DNA of 64,000 nt. It comes from Pullulanibacillus sp. KACC 23026. GTDB taxonomy: Bacteria; Bacillota; Bacilli; Bacillales; Sporolactobacillaceae. Made by a program: the position numbers and the translations under genes. Under the pieces are notes generated by a model. It did not search any database. It was not told where the DNA came from and saw only the letters and a list, made by a program, of their open reading frames with translations. Each line of letters starts with the position of its first letter. Position 1 is the stretch's first letter. The DNA lies in NCBI RefSeq assembly GCF_029094525.1, contig NZ_CP119107.1:1922001-1986000 (forward strand), given 5' to 3'. This document shows, piece after piece, positions 16,635 through 25,930 of this stretch.

Positions 16635-17401
16635 GTCAGTCTCTAGAGCAACTCCAGCAACGTTTAAGTTCATTAAGGTGGTCGGAGAGCGCTGCCTACC
16701 TTCCCACGCTTATCTCCCAAGCGGAATCTGAGGATTGGACATACAGGATGTTTGTTGAGCACCTGTCAGCCTATGAACAAAAGCGTCGTGATGAGAAGCA
16801 AATTGAAAAACGGTTAAAATGGGCAGGATTCCCTTTTTATAAAACAATTGATGCATTTAACGTTAACGAGCAGCAATCCTTAAGCAAAAAACAAATTAAT
16901 CAATTAAAGGAGTTTACTTGGATCGATCAATTATACAACCTTATTCTCTTAGGGCCGACAGGGGTGGGGAAAACCCTCCTCTCGACTGGGCTAGGAATAG
17001 AGGCTATTCATCGAGGATATAAAGTGTCCTTTGTCTCTATGGGAGAATTGATACACACACTGAAAACGGAGGAATTTACAAGAAAGTCACAGACAAGGAT
17101 GAAGCGAATTAGAGACTCCCATTTGGTTATTATTGATGACTTGATGTACATGGCAATGGACACTCGGGAAGCTAATCTGTTTTTTCATTTGATCAATGAC
17201 TTGTATGACCGAGCCTCTGTCATTATAACGTCAAATAAAAGCCCGAAGGAATGGGGAGAATTATTAGGGGATCCTGGCATTACGACAGCCATTTTGGATC
17301 GTCTCATTCATCGAGCTGAAGTGATCCATTTTAGAGAAGAAGAAAGTTATAGAATGAAACATCGTTCTTCCATTTTTGGGCAAGAAAGTGTCCAAAATTA
17401 A
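16631..17401 (+). CDS. istB: IS21 family helper ATPase IstB
   Basis: A 256-residue AAA+ ATPase related to DnaC. Walker A is LLGPTGVGKTLLS, Walker B is HLVIIDDLMYM, and sensor I is SVIITSNKSPKEW. IstB binds target DNA and delivers it to IstA. The TTG start is preceded by AGGAGG and overlaps the istA stop (TTGA). The protein is full-length, supporting an intact insertion sequence. Confidence 0.95.
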   Translation: MSQSLEQLQQRLSSLRWSESAAYLPTLISQAESEDWTYRMFVEHLSAYEQKRRDEKQIEKRLKWAGFPFYKTIDAFNVNEQQSLSKKQINQLKEFTWIDQLYNLILLGPTGVGKTLLSTGLGIEAIHRGYKVSFVSMGELIHTLKTEEFTRKSQTRMKRIRDSHLVIIDDLMYMAMDTREANLFFHLINDLYDRASVIITSNKSPKEWGELLGDPGITTAILDRLIHRAEVIHFREEESYRMKHRSSIFGQESVQN

Positions 17402-17437
17402 TTAGCAAAAAGTGTTCATTTTCACTTGACGGTTACA

Positions 17438-17619
17438 CACGGTTACGCCGTTACTACTGACGCTGTATTTATATGGTTGTATTATATCGTGTGACTTGGC
17501 AGCAGGCGTTGTTTTTGTTGCTTTACCAGTTCCATTATTGACATTTGTTGGTGTTGTATTGGAACAAGCTCCCAACATCATACCGGCTATGATGCTTCCT
17601 ACGATTAATTTTTTTTCAA
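17438..17619 (-). pseudogene. 5' half of the IS21-interrupted lipoprotein gene
   Basis: The minus strand encodes a lipoprotein signal, KLIVGSIIAGMMLGACSN, with lipobox LGAC, then a Thr/Asn-rich linker and YKYSVSSNGVTV up to the IS21 target repeat. GGAGG lies eight bases before a TTG (17619-17617), but the run of eight A after it puts that TTG out of frame; nine A would give the expected M-K-K-K-L-I start. So there is either a homopolymer slip (biological or sequencing) or an unusual ATT start. The 3' half lies at 14581-14849. Confidence 0.75.
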
Positions 17620-17906
17620 TTGCAATTCCTCCAATGTTTTGATCTTTTATAATTATAACAAAAGGGCACAACTATCTTTTGGGTATTTCACGCCAAGATT
17701 TAACTGGTACAACTAAGTGTTCTTCAACAACGTGCGATAGTTAAACAAGGGTATCGCCGTTGCTTCATCAAGTAATGAGTTCAGATTATCCATAAATAAT
17801 GGTGGAGTTCCGTGGGAAAAAGATACAACTTGTGGTCCTTTTGTTTTGGGGGTTTTTGGCTTCAAGGATCAAAGAAATTGGCCCACAGTAATGGTGTCAC
17901 CACTAA

Positions 17907-18135
17907 CATCTTAAAACAATCAGTTCACCTGATAAACATTATTCAATTACTTTTTATTGGTGGGTTATGAGAGCGGCAGAGATCTTTGGAATATTAGGTG
18001 TACTTAATGGACCGCTATGGTTTAAGAAGAGAATTTATGATGAAGCCAGAACGGAAAACGTCAAATAATAGTAAGGTGCCCATAAATAATCATATCTTAG
18101 ATTGTGATGAAGGAGATACCTATGGGTACAAATGA
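17907..18135 (+). pseudogene. DUF5412-like protein remnant
   Basis: An open frame without a start reads SSPDKHYSITFYWWV, then LGVLNGPLWFKKRIYDEART, ending at TAA 18066-18068. After a frame change the text VPINNHILDCDEGDTYGY continues to 18135. These are the S-P-x-x-x-Y, GPLWFKKRIY and C-terminal INNH/L blocks of the intact gene at 6215. The membrane part is lost. The surrounding 17620-18238 holds no intact gene; a decayed copy of the GCGATAC hairpin lies near 17734-17758. Confidence 0.65.
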
Positions 18136-18238
18136 TGATGATAATATAGTGGATAGTTAAAGTAAGCAATCTAAAACAACATCAGTGCTTATTGCATTAA
18201 CGAATCTTTAGTAAAATGAGGGTTTACCCGTTACTTGT

Positions 18239-19190
18239 GGTGAACGCCAAAATAGGGTTGAGAGCAGGCAAGAAGGGCGTTCATCGATGGGATGAACACC
18301 AAAATAAGTGGATGAGGGCGCTGTAAGGTCGTTCATCGAGGGTATGAACGCCAAAATAGGGTTGAGAGCAAGCAAGAATGGCGTTCATCAAGGGGATGAA
18401 CGCCAAAATAGGGTTGAGGGCAGGCAAGAAAGGCGTTCATCAAGGGGATGAACGCCAAAATAGGGTTGAGGGCAGGCAAGAAAGGCGTTCATCAAGGGGA
18501 TGAACGCCAAAATAGGGTTGAGGGCAGGCAAGAAAGGCGTTCATCAAGGGGATGAACGCCAAAATAGGGTTGAGAGCAGCTAAGAAAGGCGTTCATCAAG
18601 GGGATGAACGCCAAAATAGGGTTGAGAGCAGGCAAGAAAGGCGTTCATCAAGGGGATGAACGCCAAAATAGGGTTGAGGGCAAGCAAGAAGGGCGTTCAT
18701 CAAGGGGATGAACGCCAAAATAGGGTTGAGAGCAGGTAAGAAGGGCGTTCATCGAGGGGATGAACGCCAAAATAGGGTTGAGGGCAGGCAAGAAGGGCGT
18801 TCATCGAGGGGATGAACGCCAAAATAGGGTTGAGAGCAGGCAAGAAGGGCGTTCATCGAGGGGATGAACGCTAAAATAGGGTTGAGGGCAGGCAAGAAGG
18901 GCGTTCATCGAGGGGATGAACGCCAAAATAGGGTTGAGGGCAGGCAAGAAAGGCGTTCATCAAGGGGATGAACGCCAAAATAGGGTTGAGGGCAGGCAAG
19001 AAGGGCGTTCATCAAGGGGATGAACGCCAAAATAGGGTTGAGAGCAGCTAAGAAAGGCGTTCATCAAGGGGATGAACGCCAAAATAGGGTTGAGGGCAGG
19101 CAAGAAAGGAGTTCATCAAGGGGATGAACGCCAAAATAGGGTTGAGGGCAGTTAAGAAGGTCGTTCATCGAGGGGATGAAAACCAAAATA
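18239..19190 (+). repeat. Palindrome array 1: 18 units of 52 bp
   Basis: Palindromes GGCGTTCATC-N5-GATGAACGCC start at 18276 and recur exactly every 52 bp to 19160 (884 = 17 x 52), preceded by one half-site at 18239. The centre is AAGGG or GAGGG. The 27-bp linkers are mostly one type (starts AAAATAGGG, contains GGCAAG); the second linker is a different type (AAAATAAGTGGATGAGG). The last unit is decayed. Linkers are repeated, not unique, so this is not a CRISPR. Short ORFs through it are incidental. Confidence 0.95.
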
Positions 19191-19392
19191 GTTTGTTCGA
19201 CCTGGGGAGAAAAACTCCCTAATAATCTAAGCACTATAATTATGGATTTGTTATGGTAATTGTTTTTCAATTTGCGAGGCAAAATGTTTAGTTAAATGCA
19301 AAAAGGTCTCAGCTCTTATTGAGGTGAGGCCTTATCATTATTATATATATTTAAACCAAAATTGAATCCGCGTACTACTCAGATATAGTGAC

Positions 19393-19671
19393 TTAATTAC
19401 GTAAATCTCTCTTAATCTTACTTATTTCTTGGTTCAAATGTTCTAAGTCGGTATCAAAGAAACGGTTCTGGCGTTCTATATGAACAAGGCGTTCCGACAT
19501 TTCTGACCTAAAGCCAACAAGTTCGGAATGAGTCTTTTCAACGGCTTCACGAGTAGATGTAAGTATTAACGACATTTCATTTTGATGTTGTTCCAAACGT
19601 TGTTGCCCATCTTCCAGTTTATCGAAGCGTTTATCAATTCTTTCCATAAACTGTTTCAATAATTCTTCCAT
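19393..19671 (-). CDS. Small coiled-coil protein, 92 aa
   Basis: A highly charged, Gln/Glu-rich protein without Cys or membrane segments. Heptad patterns (RIDKRFDKLEDGQQRLEQHQ, then LEHLNQEISKIKR) predict a long coiled coil. The function is unknown; it has the same general plan as the protein at 38471-38779 (..GFR...HIE..N...D....D.I..) and the remnant at 33449-33547, so these form a local family. The upstream GGACGGGG is a moderate ribosome binding site. It faces array 1, with its 3' end about 200 bases from the last repeat. Confidence 0.65.
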   Translation of the reverse strand: MEELLKQFMERIDKRFDKLEDGQQRLEQHQNEMSLILTSTREAVEKTHSELVGFRSEMSERLVHIERQNRFFDTDLEHLNQEISKIKRDLRN

Positions 19672-19841
19672 TTTCGTATCCCCGTCCTTTTCTTTTATTA
19701 TAACACTATGAATAATGCGATGTTACCCATTTTTGAATAGTTTTGGTTTAAATCATTATAAAGCAAAAATTGCTGAATACGAAAAAACAATGACAGGTAT
19801 CGGAACCCGTTAGATTAAGCAATCGGGTCTTTTTCAGGTTA

Positions 19842-20258
19842 GGTACGAGTGGAGATTGGGCAATTGACATACCTATTAAACAAGCTCCTGGAAAAAAAGT
19901 TGTAGTTAATAAAGAAAAGTCTTATGAAGATAAGACGCTAAGAATCGATTATCTTACCACAAATTCTATTGAAACAAACGTTGTAGGAGAACTCATTGAA
20001 CCTACTGACGTTTATGATGTTGACGTCGATTTGTTCGATGACAAAGGACACCAACAAACAATGTTGAATGAAAGTGGTTATTCTTTACCTGCTGAAGATC
20101 AAAACGGGAAAGAGACGATGCATTTATTTCTAAGGTATGGAACCCCGAAGGATCCCAAAACAGTGGTTATATCCCCTTTCCTAGACCCTGACTCAGGGAA
20201 GGTAGCCACAAAACAATATATAAAAGAACTTCAAATGAAAATTCCGCTTTCAAGGTAG
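19842..20258 (+). pseudogene. C-terminal part of a DUF4179/anti-sigma-like extracytoplasmic protein
   Basis: The frame, open from before 19842 but with no start codon, reads GTSGDWAIDIPIKQAPGKKV, TTNSIETNVVGELIEP and a terminal RYGTPKDPKTVVISP. This beta-rich pattern resembles the outer domain of DUF4179/DUF5643 anti-sigma proteins; the match is from memory and tentative. The cytosolic and membrane parts are absent, so it is a 5'-truncated relic. Confidence 0.4.
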
Positions 20259-20298
20259 GATAAAAATACAATGATCACTAAAAAGAGCTGAAGACTGA

Positions 20299-20538
20299 GA
20301 GGCTATTGGTTGGGAACGACAAGATAATTCACTGGATGTATTTTTTAATGAATTCATTGATTCTAGTGAGCCTAATGAGCTGTTCAAAAATAGTGAGCAT
20401 TATGTTGATGAATTTAGAGGAATATTTTTAGGTAATGTAAAAACGGATGAAGGAGCGTTTGAGTTATTTCGAAATTGGGTGGAAGCGGTGTTGATTCCAT
20501 TTAAAAATAGCTTATTGGATTACGAGAGCGATACTTGA
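20299..20538 (+). pseudogene. Unrecognised protein fragment, about 79 codons
   Basis: After an in-frame TGA (20296-20298) the frame reads IGWERQDNSLDVFFNEFIDS, then YVDEFRGIFLGN and ELFRNWVEAVLIPF before TGA at 20536. The composition is protein-like but there is no start codon or ribosome binding site. The 3' end overlaps the arm of the downstream terminator. Probably a remnant of a larger gene. Confidence 0.4.
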
Positions 20539-20561
20539 ACAAGGTATCGCCATTTTCTTAT
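20528..20561 (+). terminator. Terminator, GCGATAC repeat family
   Basis: GCGATAC (20528-20534) pairs with GTATCGC (20544-20550), followed by CATTTTCTTATTC. About 45 bases, including a trailing GGTTCAGTTT, match the copy at 49909. The next 220 bases up to the lipoprotein gene hold no other gene. Confidence 0.75.
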
Positions 20562-20783
20562 TCATCCAAGGGTTCAGTTTACATGAGAAAGGAAAGATTA
20601 AATTTAGAGGTTAGCTTAGGTGAAGCGTGTTGAACTTAGGGGTTTGCACACTATTTTTATTGCCTTATAGGTGAATTATTTATTTTTTGATTAAACTAAC
20701 GTTTCAGAATCATTTTGGTAAAAAAGTGAAATTTTTTCCACAGTTATTCGTAATTTAAAGAGGATCATTTAAGGAGGGGTATT

Positions 20784-21392
20784 GTGAAAAAGATTTTATT
20801 TAAGTGTGTACTATTGGCTGCTGCGTTTATGGTCATTGTAGGTTGTTCCGATTCAAAGTCTACTTCTGTCAATGGAAATGCTAAAAGTAAAACGACGACA
20901 AACACCTCAAAAGAGAACGCGAAAGCTTCGACTGCTGAAGAAGCAAATGAAAAAACCATTCAAACTTTTTTGAAAGTTAATATGACAGGTCCCGATGAAG
21001 AATTTAAAAAGGCATTAAAACAAGTGGAAGCGACTGGGAATTCAACGCTAGTACAAGCGTATGATAAAAAGTATTATCAACCCCTTTTATCCAAGGAATT
21101 CTACACAAAATTTATTAATAGCAGGTTTGACGTGTTCTGGATGCAACCCGCTTACGATCAAGGTTATCAATTCAAAGTAGACAACATTAAAATCAAAAAA
21201 GGAAAAGGCTATTATAGTTGGACAGCTGACGTAGATTACACAAAAGAAGGCAAGACAAACACCTCATCGGTTAATGGACTAATTAATCTGGATGATCAAG
21301 GAAAAATTATCTTTGTTGAGTTTGTTGATGGAGATCAAGAGATATTGAACATACTGCATAATACTCACCCACCCAAGGAAAAAACGAGCTGA
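20784..21392 (+). CDS. Putative lipoprotein, 202 aa
   Basis: The N-terminus is a type II signal peptide (KKILFKCVLLAAAFMVIVGC) whose lipobox V-G-C would be lipidated at Cys20. A low-complexity Ser/Thr/Lys linker follows to about residue 55, and then a folded domain (FDVFWMQPAYDQGYQFKVDN, ending NGLINLDDQGKIIFVEFVDG). The GTG start has AAGGAGGGG upstream. The family is unknown; it should be anchored to the outer face of the membrane. It is monocistronic. Confidence 0.8.
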   Translation: MKKILFKCVLLAAAFMVIVGCSDSKSTSVNGNAKSKTTTNTSKENAKASTAEEANEKTIQTFLKVNMTGPDEEFKKALKQVEATGNSTLVQAYDKKYYQPLLSKEFYTKFINSRFDVFWMQPAYDQGYQFKVDNIKIKKGKGYYSWTADVDYTKEGKTNTSSVNGLINLDDQGKIIFVEFVDGDQEILNILHNTHPPKEKTS

Positions 21393-21661
21393 ATCTATAT
21401 ATATTTTTTAACCAATGAAAGTTTTTATTTAATAAGGATGTTTTTTATGAAATTTACTCATGTAAAGACCGCATTGAATATGATAAACGAAATGTTTAAT
21501 TTTTCGTAGCAGCCGTTGCTTTGATGATTGTGTGAATAGGTGTACTTAAGCTAACAGTGTGCAAGAGTTTTAGATCGTTTGAACAGTTGCCGCCCCTTTC
21601 TTTGTTGTGCTAAAGATAAATAAGTGGCTTAGTGATCTACGTGGAAAAGGAGGATACTGGA

Positions 21662-22102
21662 ATGAGTTTTGAATATATTACCTTCAAATCGGTTCCAGAA
21701 GGAGCGATATTAGAAAGCTTATTACTTCTTCATAAAAACATCTTTGGCGAGTCAGATAACTTAATAAAGGATATGGAATCAAAATCCAATATTTTAATTT
21801 TAGCAGCGATTAATGACAGTAAAGTGATTGGATATAAAATCGGCTATGACCTTGATCATACTAAGTTTTATAGCTGGTTAGGTGGTGTTGACAATCATTT
21901 TAGGAAACATGGAGTCGGTTCTAAATTAATGGAGACCCAACACCAATACTTGAAAGAAAATGGATATAAGATTGTCCAAACAAAGTCAATGAATAAATGG
22001 AGGAATATGTTACTTTTAAACATCAAAACAGGTTTTGATGTAGTGGGTACAGAATTAGATAAAAATGGTGAGATTAAGATAATTTTAGAGAAGCCATTGT
22101 AG
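21662..22102 (+). CDS. GNAT family N-acetyltransferase
   Basis: A protein of 146 residues with motif A in SWLGGVDNHFRKHGVGSKLM (R-K-H-G-V-G loop), then KENGYKIVQTKSMNKWRNML and the late NIKTGF turn. This W-L-G-G-V pattern occurs in a Bacillales GNAT subgroup of unknown substrate. The ATG at 21662 is chosen over GTG 21632 because AAAGGAGG lies eight bases upstream. A second GNAT gene follows 68 bases after the stop. Confidence 0.85.
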   Translation: MSFEYITFKSVPEGAILESLLLLHKNIFGESDNLIKDMESKSNILILAAINDSKVIGYKIGYDLDHTKFYSWLGGVDNHFRKHGVGSKLMETQHQYLKENGYKIVQTKSMNKWRNMLLLNIKTGFDVVGTELDKNGEIKIILEKPL

Positions 22103-22170
22103 GGTGGAGCTTCAACTAACAGTCTAGAATATTGATTAGGGTTTTCAAGTGATTTTAAGGAGTGACCATT

Positions 22171-22665
22171 GTGGAATGTTCGATTAGACCCTTTGAGGAG
22201 CGGGATATGTCGTTCTTATGGGAAATGCTGTATCAGTCTATATACGTACCTGAGGGGCAAATCAGACCTAGGCGGGAAGAGATATTGAAAGAACCTAATA
22301 TTGAGAAATACCTTAAAAACTGGGGTAGGAATCATGACCATGCATTGGTCGCCTTGGATGGAGCAAATCAACCAGTAGGGGCAGTTTGGATAAGGTTGTT
22401 GAATCATGAAAACGCGGGCTATGGCTTCGTTGACGACGACACACCTGAACTTGGGATGGCGATTATGTCCCAATACAGGGGGCAAGGAATCGGGAAGCAT
22501 TTATTATCGGAAATGATTGATTTTTCCCGTTCTATTGGTTACTCAGCTTTATCATTGAGCGTTGCCCCTCACAACAAGACAGCATTACAAATGTACGAAA
22601 AGAATGGATTTAAAAAAGTGTATCAAGACGAGGGTGGTTCTTGGACAATGAAAAGGGATTTGTAG
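22171..22665 (+). CDS. GNAT family N-acetyltransferase
   Basis: A 164-residue enzyme. Motif A is LGMAIMSQYRGQGIGKHLLS, with R-G-Q-G-I-G; motif B is SLSVAPHNKTALQMYEKNGF. The protein has the RimI-like arrangement but there is no evidence for a ribosomal substrate. The GTG at 22171 is chosen because AAGGAG lies eight bases upstream; a GTG at 22162 in the same frame overlaps that site. It may share a transcript with the preceding GNAT gene. A bidirectional terminator follows. Confidence 0.87.
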   Translation: MECSIRPFEERDMSFLWEMLYQSIYVPEGQIRPRREEILKEPNIEKYLKNWGRNHDHALVALDGANQPVGAVWIRLLNHENAGYGFVDDDTPELGMAIMSQYRGQGIGKHLLSEMIDFSRSIGYSALSLSVAPHNKTALQMYEKNGFKKVYQDEGGSWTMKRDL

Positions 22666-22711
22666 CACCAGTACAAATACGTGCCTTGTTTTTTTCAGTT
22701 AACGGCGTGCT

Positions 22712-22742
22712 AAAAAGCCCGGGTTAAAGTTCCCGAGCTTTT
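22712..22742. terminator. Bidirectional Rho-independent terminator
   Basis: AAAAAGC-CCGGG pairs with CCCG-AGCTTTT, with A-rich and T-rich flanks, between the convergent GNAT gene and the minus-strand lipoprotein gene. It can end both transcripts. Confidence 0.75.
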
Positions 22743-22746
22743 ACGT

Positions 22747-23862
22747 TTAGTATTTTTTAGAGAAATAATCCTTTACAGATTTTATATCTCCCTTGCCATC
22801 CACCGTCTGGTCACAAGTAAATGTTTTATCAGCATGTTGTAACCAAAGAGCAGCTATTGGGTAGCTATTGTTGTCGTTTTGAGTAACGATAACGATGATA
22901 TCTTTTAATCCATCTTTATTTACATCTTCAAATGAAACAGCTTTAACATCTACATTATATGGAAAAGGGGAATCACTAAAATTATAAAGAATATCACCGT
23001 TTTGATTGGTTAAATAAAAGACGGTCGGTATGTGATTGCCGCTTGTGATTTTTCCTGATACAAATTCAACATTACCCCACGGTTTTAAATTGACCGCAAA
23101 GGATTGATTTTTATTTTGGACAAAACCATTAATATTTTTAATACTCTTTGGCTTGATTTGATTTTGGTAATTAGTTGTTCCATTTGAACCATTTAACATA
23201 TAACTACCATTTTGATAAACCTTATAGAGCCCTACAACTCCGCTTCCTCCGTTTTTCAACATGGATTTCGATACAAGTTGTACGGTGTAATAGGAGCCAA
23301 TTTTATCTTTCTTTAAATGACCATCTAAGTCATTATAAGCAATATCACTATTCGTCGATAATTGATTTTTTAAGTAACTAACCGCCTCTTTCCCACTCGA
23401 AATATTTGTATTGCTTTTACCAATAGCTGTCACATAAGTAGTAACGTTACCTGCTGAAGTTGGTTCTATTAATGATAATTGATTGTTGTCATTGACTTTG
23501 TATAGAAATAAAGTGACATTATCGACTCCGTTATTCGTTGTTTCTTTTATCGTCCCTGATTTAAAATCATTTTCATGACCTGAAGCTGGAACCATTTCAA
23601 AGCCCACTTTTTGTCCGCTTTGCGTCATTGAGTGAGAGGCATAATCGACTGTTGTATTTGGTTTTAAGCTTTCAACGTCTAGAGTAGCCTTAATAACAGC
23701 ATTCGGTATGGTGTTGGCATCACTGGTTGAGTTCTTAGTTGAAGTTGTCGATGAATTATTGGGTGATGAACTTCCTGTAGAGTGGTCATCAGAAGAACTG
23801 CCGCAAGCCGACAAGGAGAGTGCCAGGACGACTGATAAAATTGTTGAGATAAAAAGTTTCAA
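22747..23862 (-). CDS. Putative lipoprotein with C-terminal FG-GAP/VCBS-like repeat
   Basis: A 371-residue exported protein. Signal peptide LKLFISTILSVVLALSLSAC with lipobox LSAC, a Ser/Thr/Asn linker to about residue 50, a GerMN-like or beta-rich middle region with NGVDNVTLFLYKVNDNNQLS, and a C-terminal calcium-binding-like segment FEDVNKDGLKDIIVIV as in FG-GAP/VCBS repeats. The frame extends upstream to 23922, but the TTG at 23862 has AAGGGAG eight bases before it and starts right at the signal peptide. The role is unknown, probably on the cell surface. Confidence 0.78.
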   Translation of the reverse strand: MKLFISTILSVVLALSLSACGSSSDDHSTGSSSPNNSSTTSTKNSTSDANTIPNAVIKATLDVESLKPNTTVDYASHSMTQSGQKVGFEMVPASGHENDFKSGTIKETTNNGVDNVTLFLYKVNDNNQLSLIEPTSAGNVTTYVTAIGKSNTNISSGKEAVSYLKNQLSTNSDIAYNDLDGHLKKDKIGSYYTVQLVSKSMLKNGGSGVVGLYKVYQNGSYMLNGSNGTTNYQNQIKPKSIKNINGFVQNKNQSFAVNLKPWGNVEFVSGKITSGNHIPTVFYLTNQNGDILYNFSDSPFPYNVDVKAVSFEDVNKDGLKDIIVIVTQNDNNSYPIAALWLQHADKTFTCDQTVDGKGDIKSVKDYFSKKY

Positions 23863-23983
23863 ATCTAAAACTCCCTTCGCATTGTCCATTCTAACATAAA
23901 AAAAGGATGCCTTTAGAGTCATTAGTTTAGGTTAAACCGATACCTCAAAAAAATTCATCTATAAACTAGTGCACAAACGACGA

Positions 23984-24013
23984 GCGTTTCTTCAATAAGA
24001 ATAAAAGAAGCGC
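23984..24013 (+). repeat. Decayed copy of hairpin repeat R1
   Basis: GCGTTTCTTCAATAAGAAT ... AGAAGCGC matches the hairpin of the R1 family (compare 39308 and 9837), but the conserved tail is largely lost. It lies in a 368-base gap upstream of the methyltransferase gene, which holds no other recognisable feature. Confidence 0.45.
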
Positions 24014-24230
24014 ATTATGTTACATAGTGTGAAGGTTTACCCTTAAACAAACGGTTACAATAGTTCAATAACGAAGGAGCGCTTATTTAGTGTTTACCCA
24101 ACCAAAGAAAATAAGTGTTATCGTTATTTTTATTGATGCCGAGGTCAAAACATCTCGTTAAGAAAGCGGTTTATATTCAGGGTTAGTCATGATAATATAA
24201 ATTTAATTCTTTTAGTAGAGGTGAGTAAAG

Positions 24231-24935
24231 TTGAGCGAAACCGAGCAAAGGACGAAGTTAGATTTAGAACGAATTATTTTTATTGGAAGAACCTATGAAG
24301 AGTATTTGGATATGTTTTTACTTTCAGGAGAAGAATTACAGGGAAAAAGGATACTCGATTGTCCAGCGGGTGCTTGTTCGTTTACTGCTGTCGGTAATAA
24401 ATCAGGCTTAGACATAACAGCTTGTGATATTGCTTATTATCATTCGTTTGAAGACCTGAAAAATAAAGGGCTTCAGGATATTAACCACGCTATGGAGAAT
24501 ATGGAAAAAGCGAAAAGCAATTATAAATGGAATTATTTTAATGATATAGAAGATCTTAGGAAGCATCGTTTAAGTGCTCTGCAAGATTGTGCCAATAATA
24601 TGGAAAAAAACAGTGAGCGTTACATTCCAGTTACTTTGCCTTCTTTACCCTTTAAGGATGAAGAATTTGATATCCTTCTGTCAGCACATTTTCTATTTAT
24701 GTATGCAGACAGATTAAATGATCAATTTCATCGTGAAACATTAAATGAATTACTAAGAGTTACGAAAGAAGAAATCCGCATCTTTCCTTTAGTTGATTTA
24801 GAAGGAAGGCGATATGAGCCTTTAGATAAAACAATAAGTTTTCTTGTTGGTATTGGATGTACAGTTGAAGAAGTCAAAGTCCCTTATGAATTTCAAACCA
24901 ATGCGAACTCAATGTTAAAAATAAAAAAAGCTTAA
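24231..24935 (+). CDS. Class I SAM-dependent methyltransferase-like protein
   Basis: A 234-residue protein. The SAM motif is RILDCPAGACSFTAV, where P-A-G-A replaces the usual G-x-G-x-G, followed by DITACDIAYYH. The post-I region ends LPFKDEEFDILLSAHFLFMY, with the D-x-L-L-S-A-H-F-L signature of a Bacillales methyltransferase group of unknown substrate. The TTG start has GAGGTGA about nine bases upstream. The 3' end faces palindrome array 2, some 90 bases downstream. Confidence 0.78.
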   Translation: MSETEQRTKLDLERIIFIGRTYEEYLDMFLLSGEELQGKRILDCPAGACSFTAVGNKSGLDITACDIAYYHSFEDLKNKGLQDINHAMENMEKAKSNYKWNYFNDIEDLRKHRLSALQDCANNMEKNSERYIPVTLPSLPFKDEEFDILLSAHFLFMYADRLNDQFHRETLNELLRVTKEEIRIFPLVDLEGRRYEPLDKTISFLVGIGCTVEEVKVPYEFQTNANSMLKIKKA

Positions 24936-25026
24936 AGTACTAAAATGGGGCAATGGTTAAGTTGGCGGGATCGAATCCTCCTTGAGCTTACGTTTTCCCG
25001 GGCACTGTTAGAATAAGCACACATAA

Positions 25027-25915
25027 GGCGTTCATCAAGGGGATGAACGCCAAAATAGGGCTGAGAGCAGGCAAGAAAGGCGTTCATCGAGGGGATGAAC
25101 GCCGAAATAGGGCTGAGAGCAGGCAAGAAGGGCGTTCATCGAGGGGATGAACGCCAAAATAAGTGGATGAGGCAGCCGGAATGGCGTTCATCAAGGGGAT
25201 GAACGCCAAAATAAGTGGATGAGGTAGTCGGAATGGCGTTCATCAAGGGGATGAACGCCAAAATATAAGTGGATGAGGCAGTCGGAATGGCGTTCATCAA
25301 GGGGATGAACGCCAAACTAAGTGGATGAGGCAGTCGGAAAGGCGTTCATCGACGGGATGAACGCCGAAATAAGTGGATGAGGTAGCCGGAATGGCGTTCA
25401 TCATAGGGATGAACGCCAAAATAGGTTTGAGAGCAGGCAAGAAAGGCGTTCATCAAGGGGATGAACGCCAAAATAGAGTTGAGAGCAGGCAAGAAGGGCG
25501 TTCATCAAGGGGATGAACGCCAAAATAAATGGATGAGGCAGTCGGAAAGGCGTTCATTGAGGGGATGAACGCCAAAATAAATGGATGAGGCAGCCGGAAT
25601 GGCGTTCATCAAGGGGATGAACGCCAAAATAAGTGGATGAGGCAGTCGGAATGGCGTTCATCAAGGGGATGAACGCCGAAATAGGGCTGAGAGCAGGCAA
25701 GAAAGGCGTTCATTGAGGGGATGAACGCCAAAATAAGTGGATGAGGCAGCCGGAATGGCGTTCATCAAGGGGATGAACGCCAAAATAAGTGGATGAGGTA
25801 GTCGGAATGGCGTTCATCAAGGGGATGAACGCCAAAATAGGGCTGAGAGTAGGCAAGAAGGGCGTTCATCAAGGGAATGAACGCTAAAATAAGTGGATGA
25901 GGCAGCCGGACTGTT
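25027..25915 (+). repeat. Palindrome array 2: 17 units of 52 bp
   Basis: The same palindrome as array 1 starts at 25027 and ends with the unit at 25861. The span 834 equals 16 x 52 plus 2, the 2 being a TA insertion in one linker near 25264. Linkers of two types alternate irregularly: the AAAATAGGG...GGCAAG type and the AAAATAAGTGGATGAGGCAG type, both 27 bp. The array fills the gap between two convergent genes and keeps the same strand orientation as array 1. Confidence 0.95.
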
Positions 25916-25930
25916 TGGCCTGCTATAAGT

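Larger units (their letters stand above)
14850..17437 (+). mobile_element. IS21-family insertion sequence, complete
   Basis: The element is about 2588 bp, begins TGTAAC and ends GTTACA, and is flanked by direct repeats CACGG (14845-14849 and 17438-17442), the short target duplication usual for IS21. Each end carries two copies of a subterminal motif like AAAATGAACACTTTT, as expected for IS21 multiple terminal repeats. It encodes IstA (15066-16634) and IstB (16631-17401), both apparently intact, so the element could be active. It interrupts a lipoprotein gene. Confidence 0.92.

Noticed and set aside
19064-19282. Minus-strand ORF overlapping array 1 (similar ones at 24932-25126 and 33721-33972)
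   Set aside because: The predicted peptides (FGVHPLDE...) are translations of the palindrome units with no start signals.
24940-25020. Possible tRNA-like stretch (GGGATCGAATCCTCC)
   Set aside because: It resembles a T-arm only; no acceptor stem, D-arm or anticodon arm can be folded around it.
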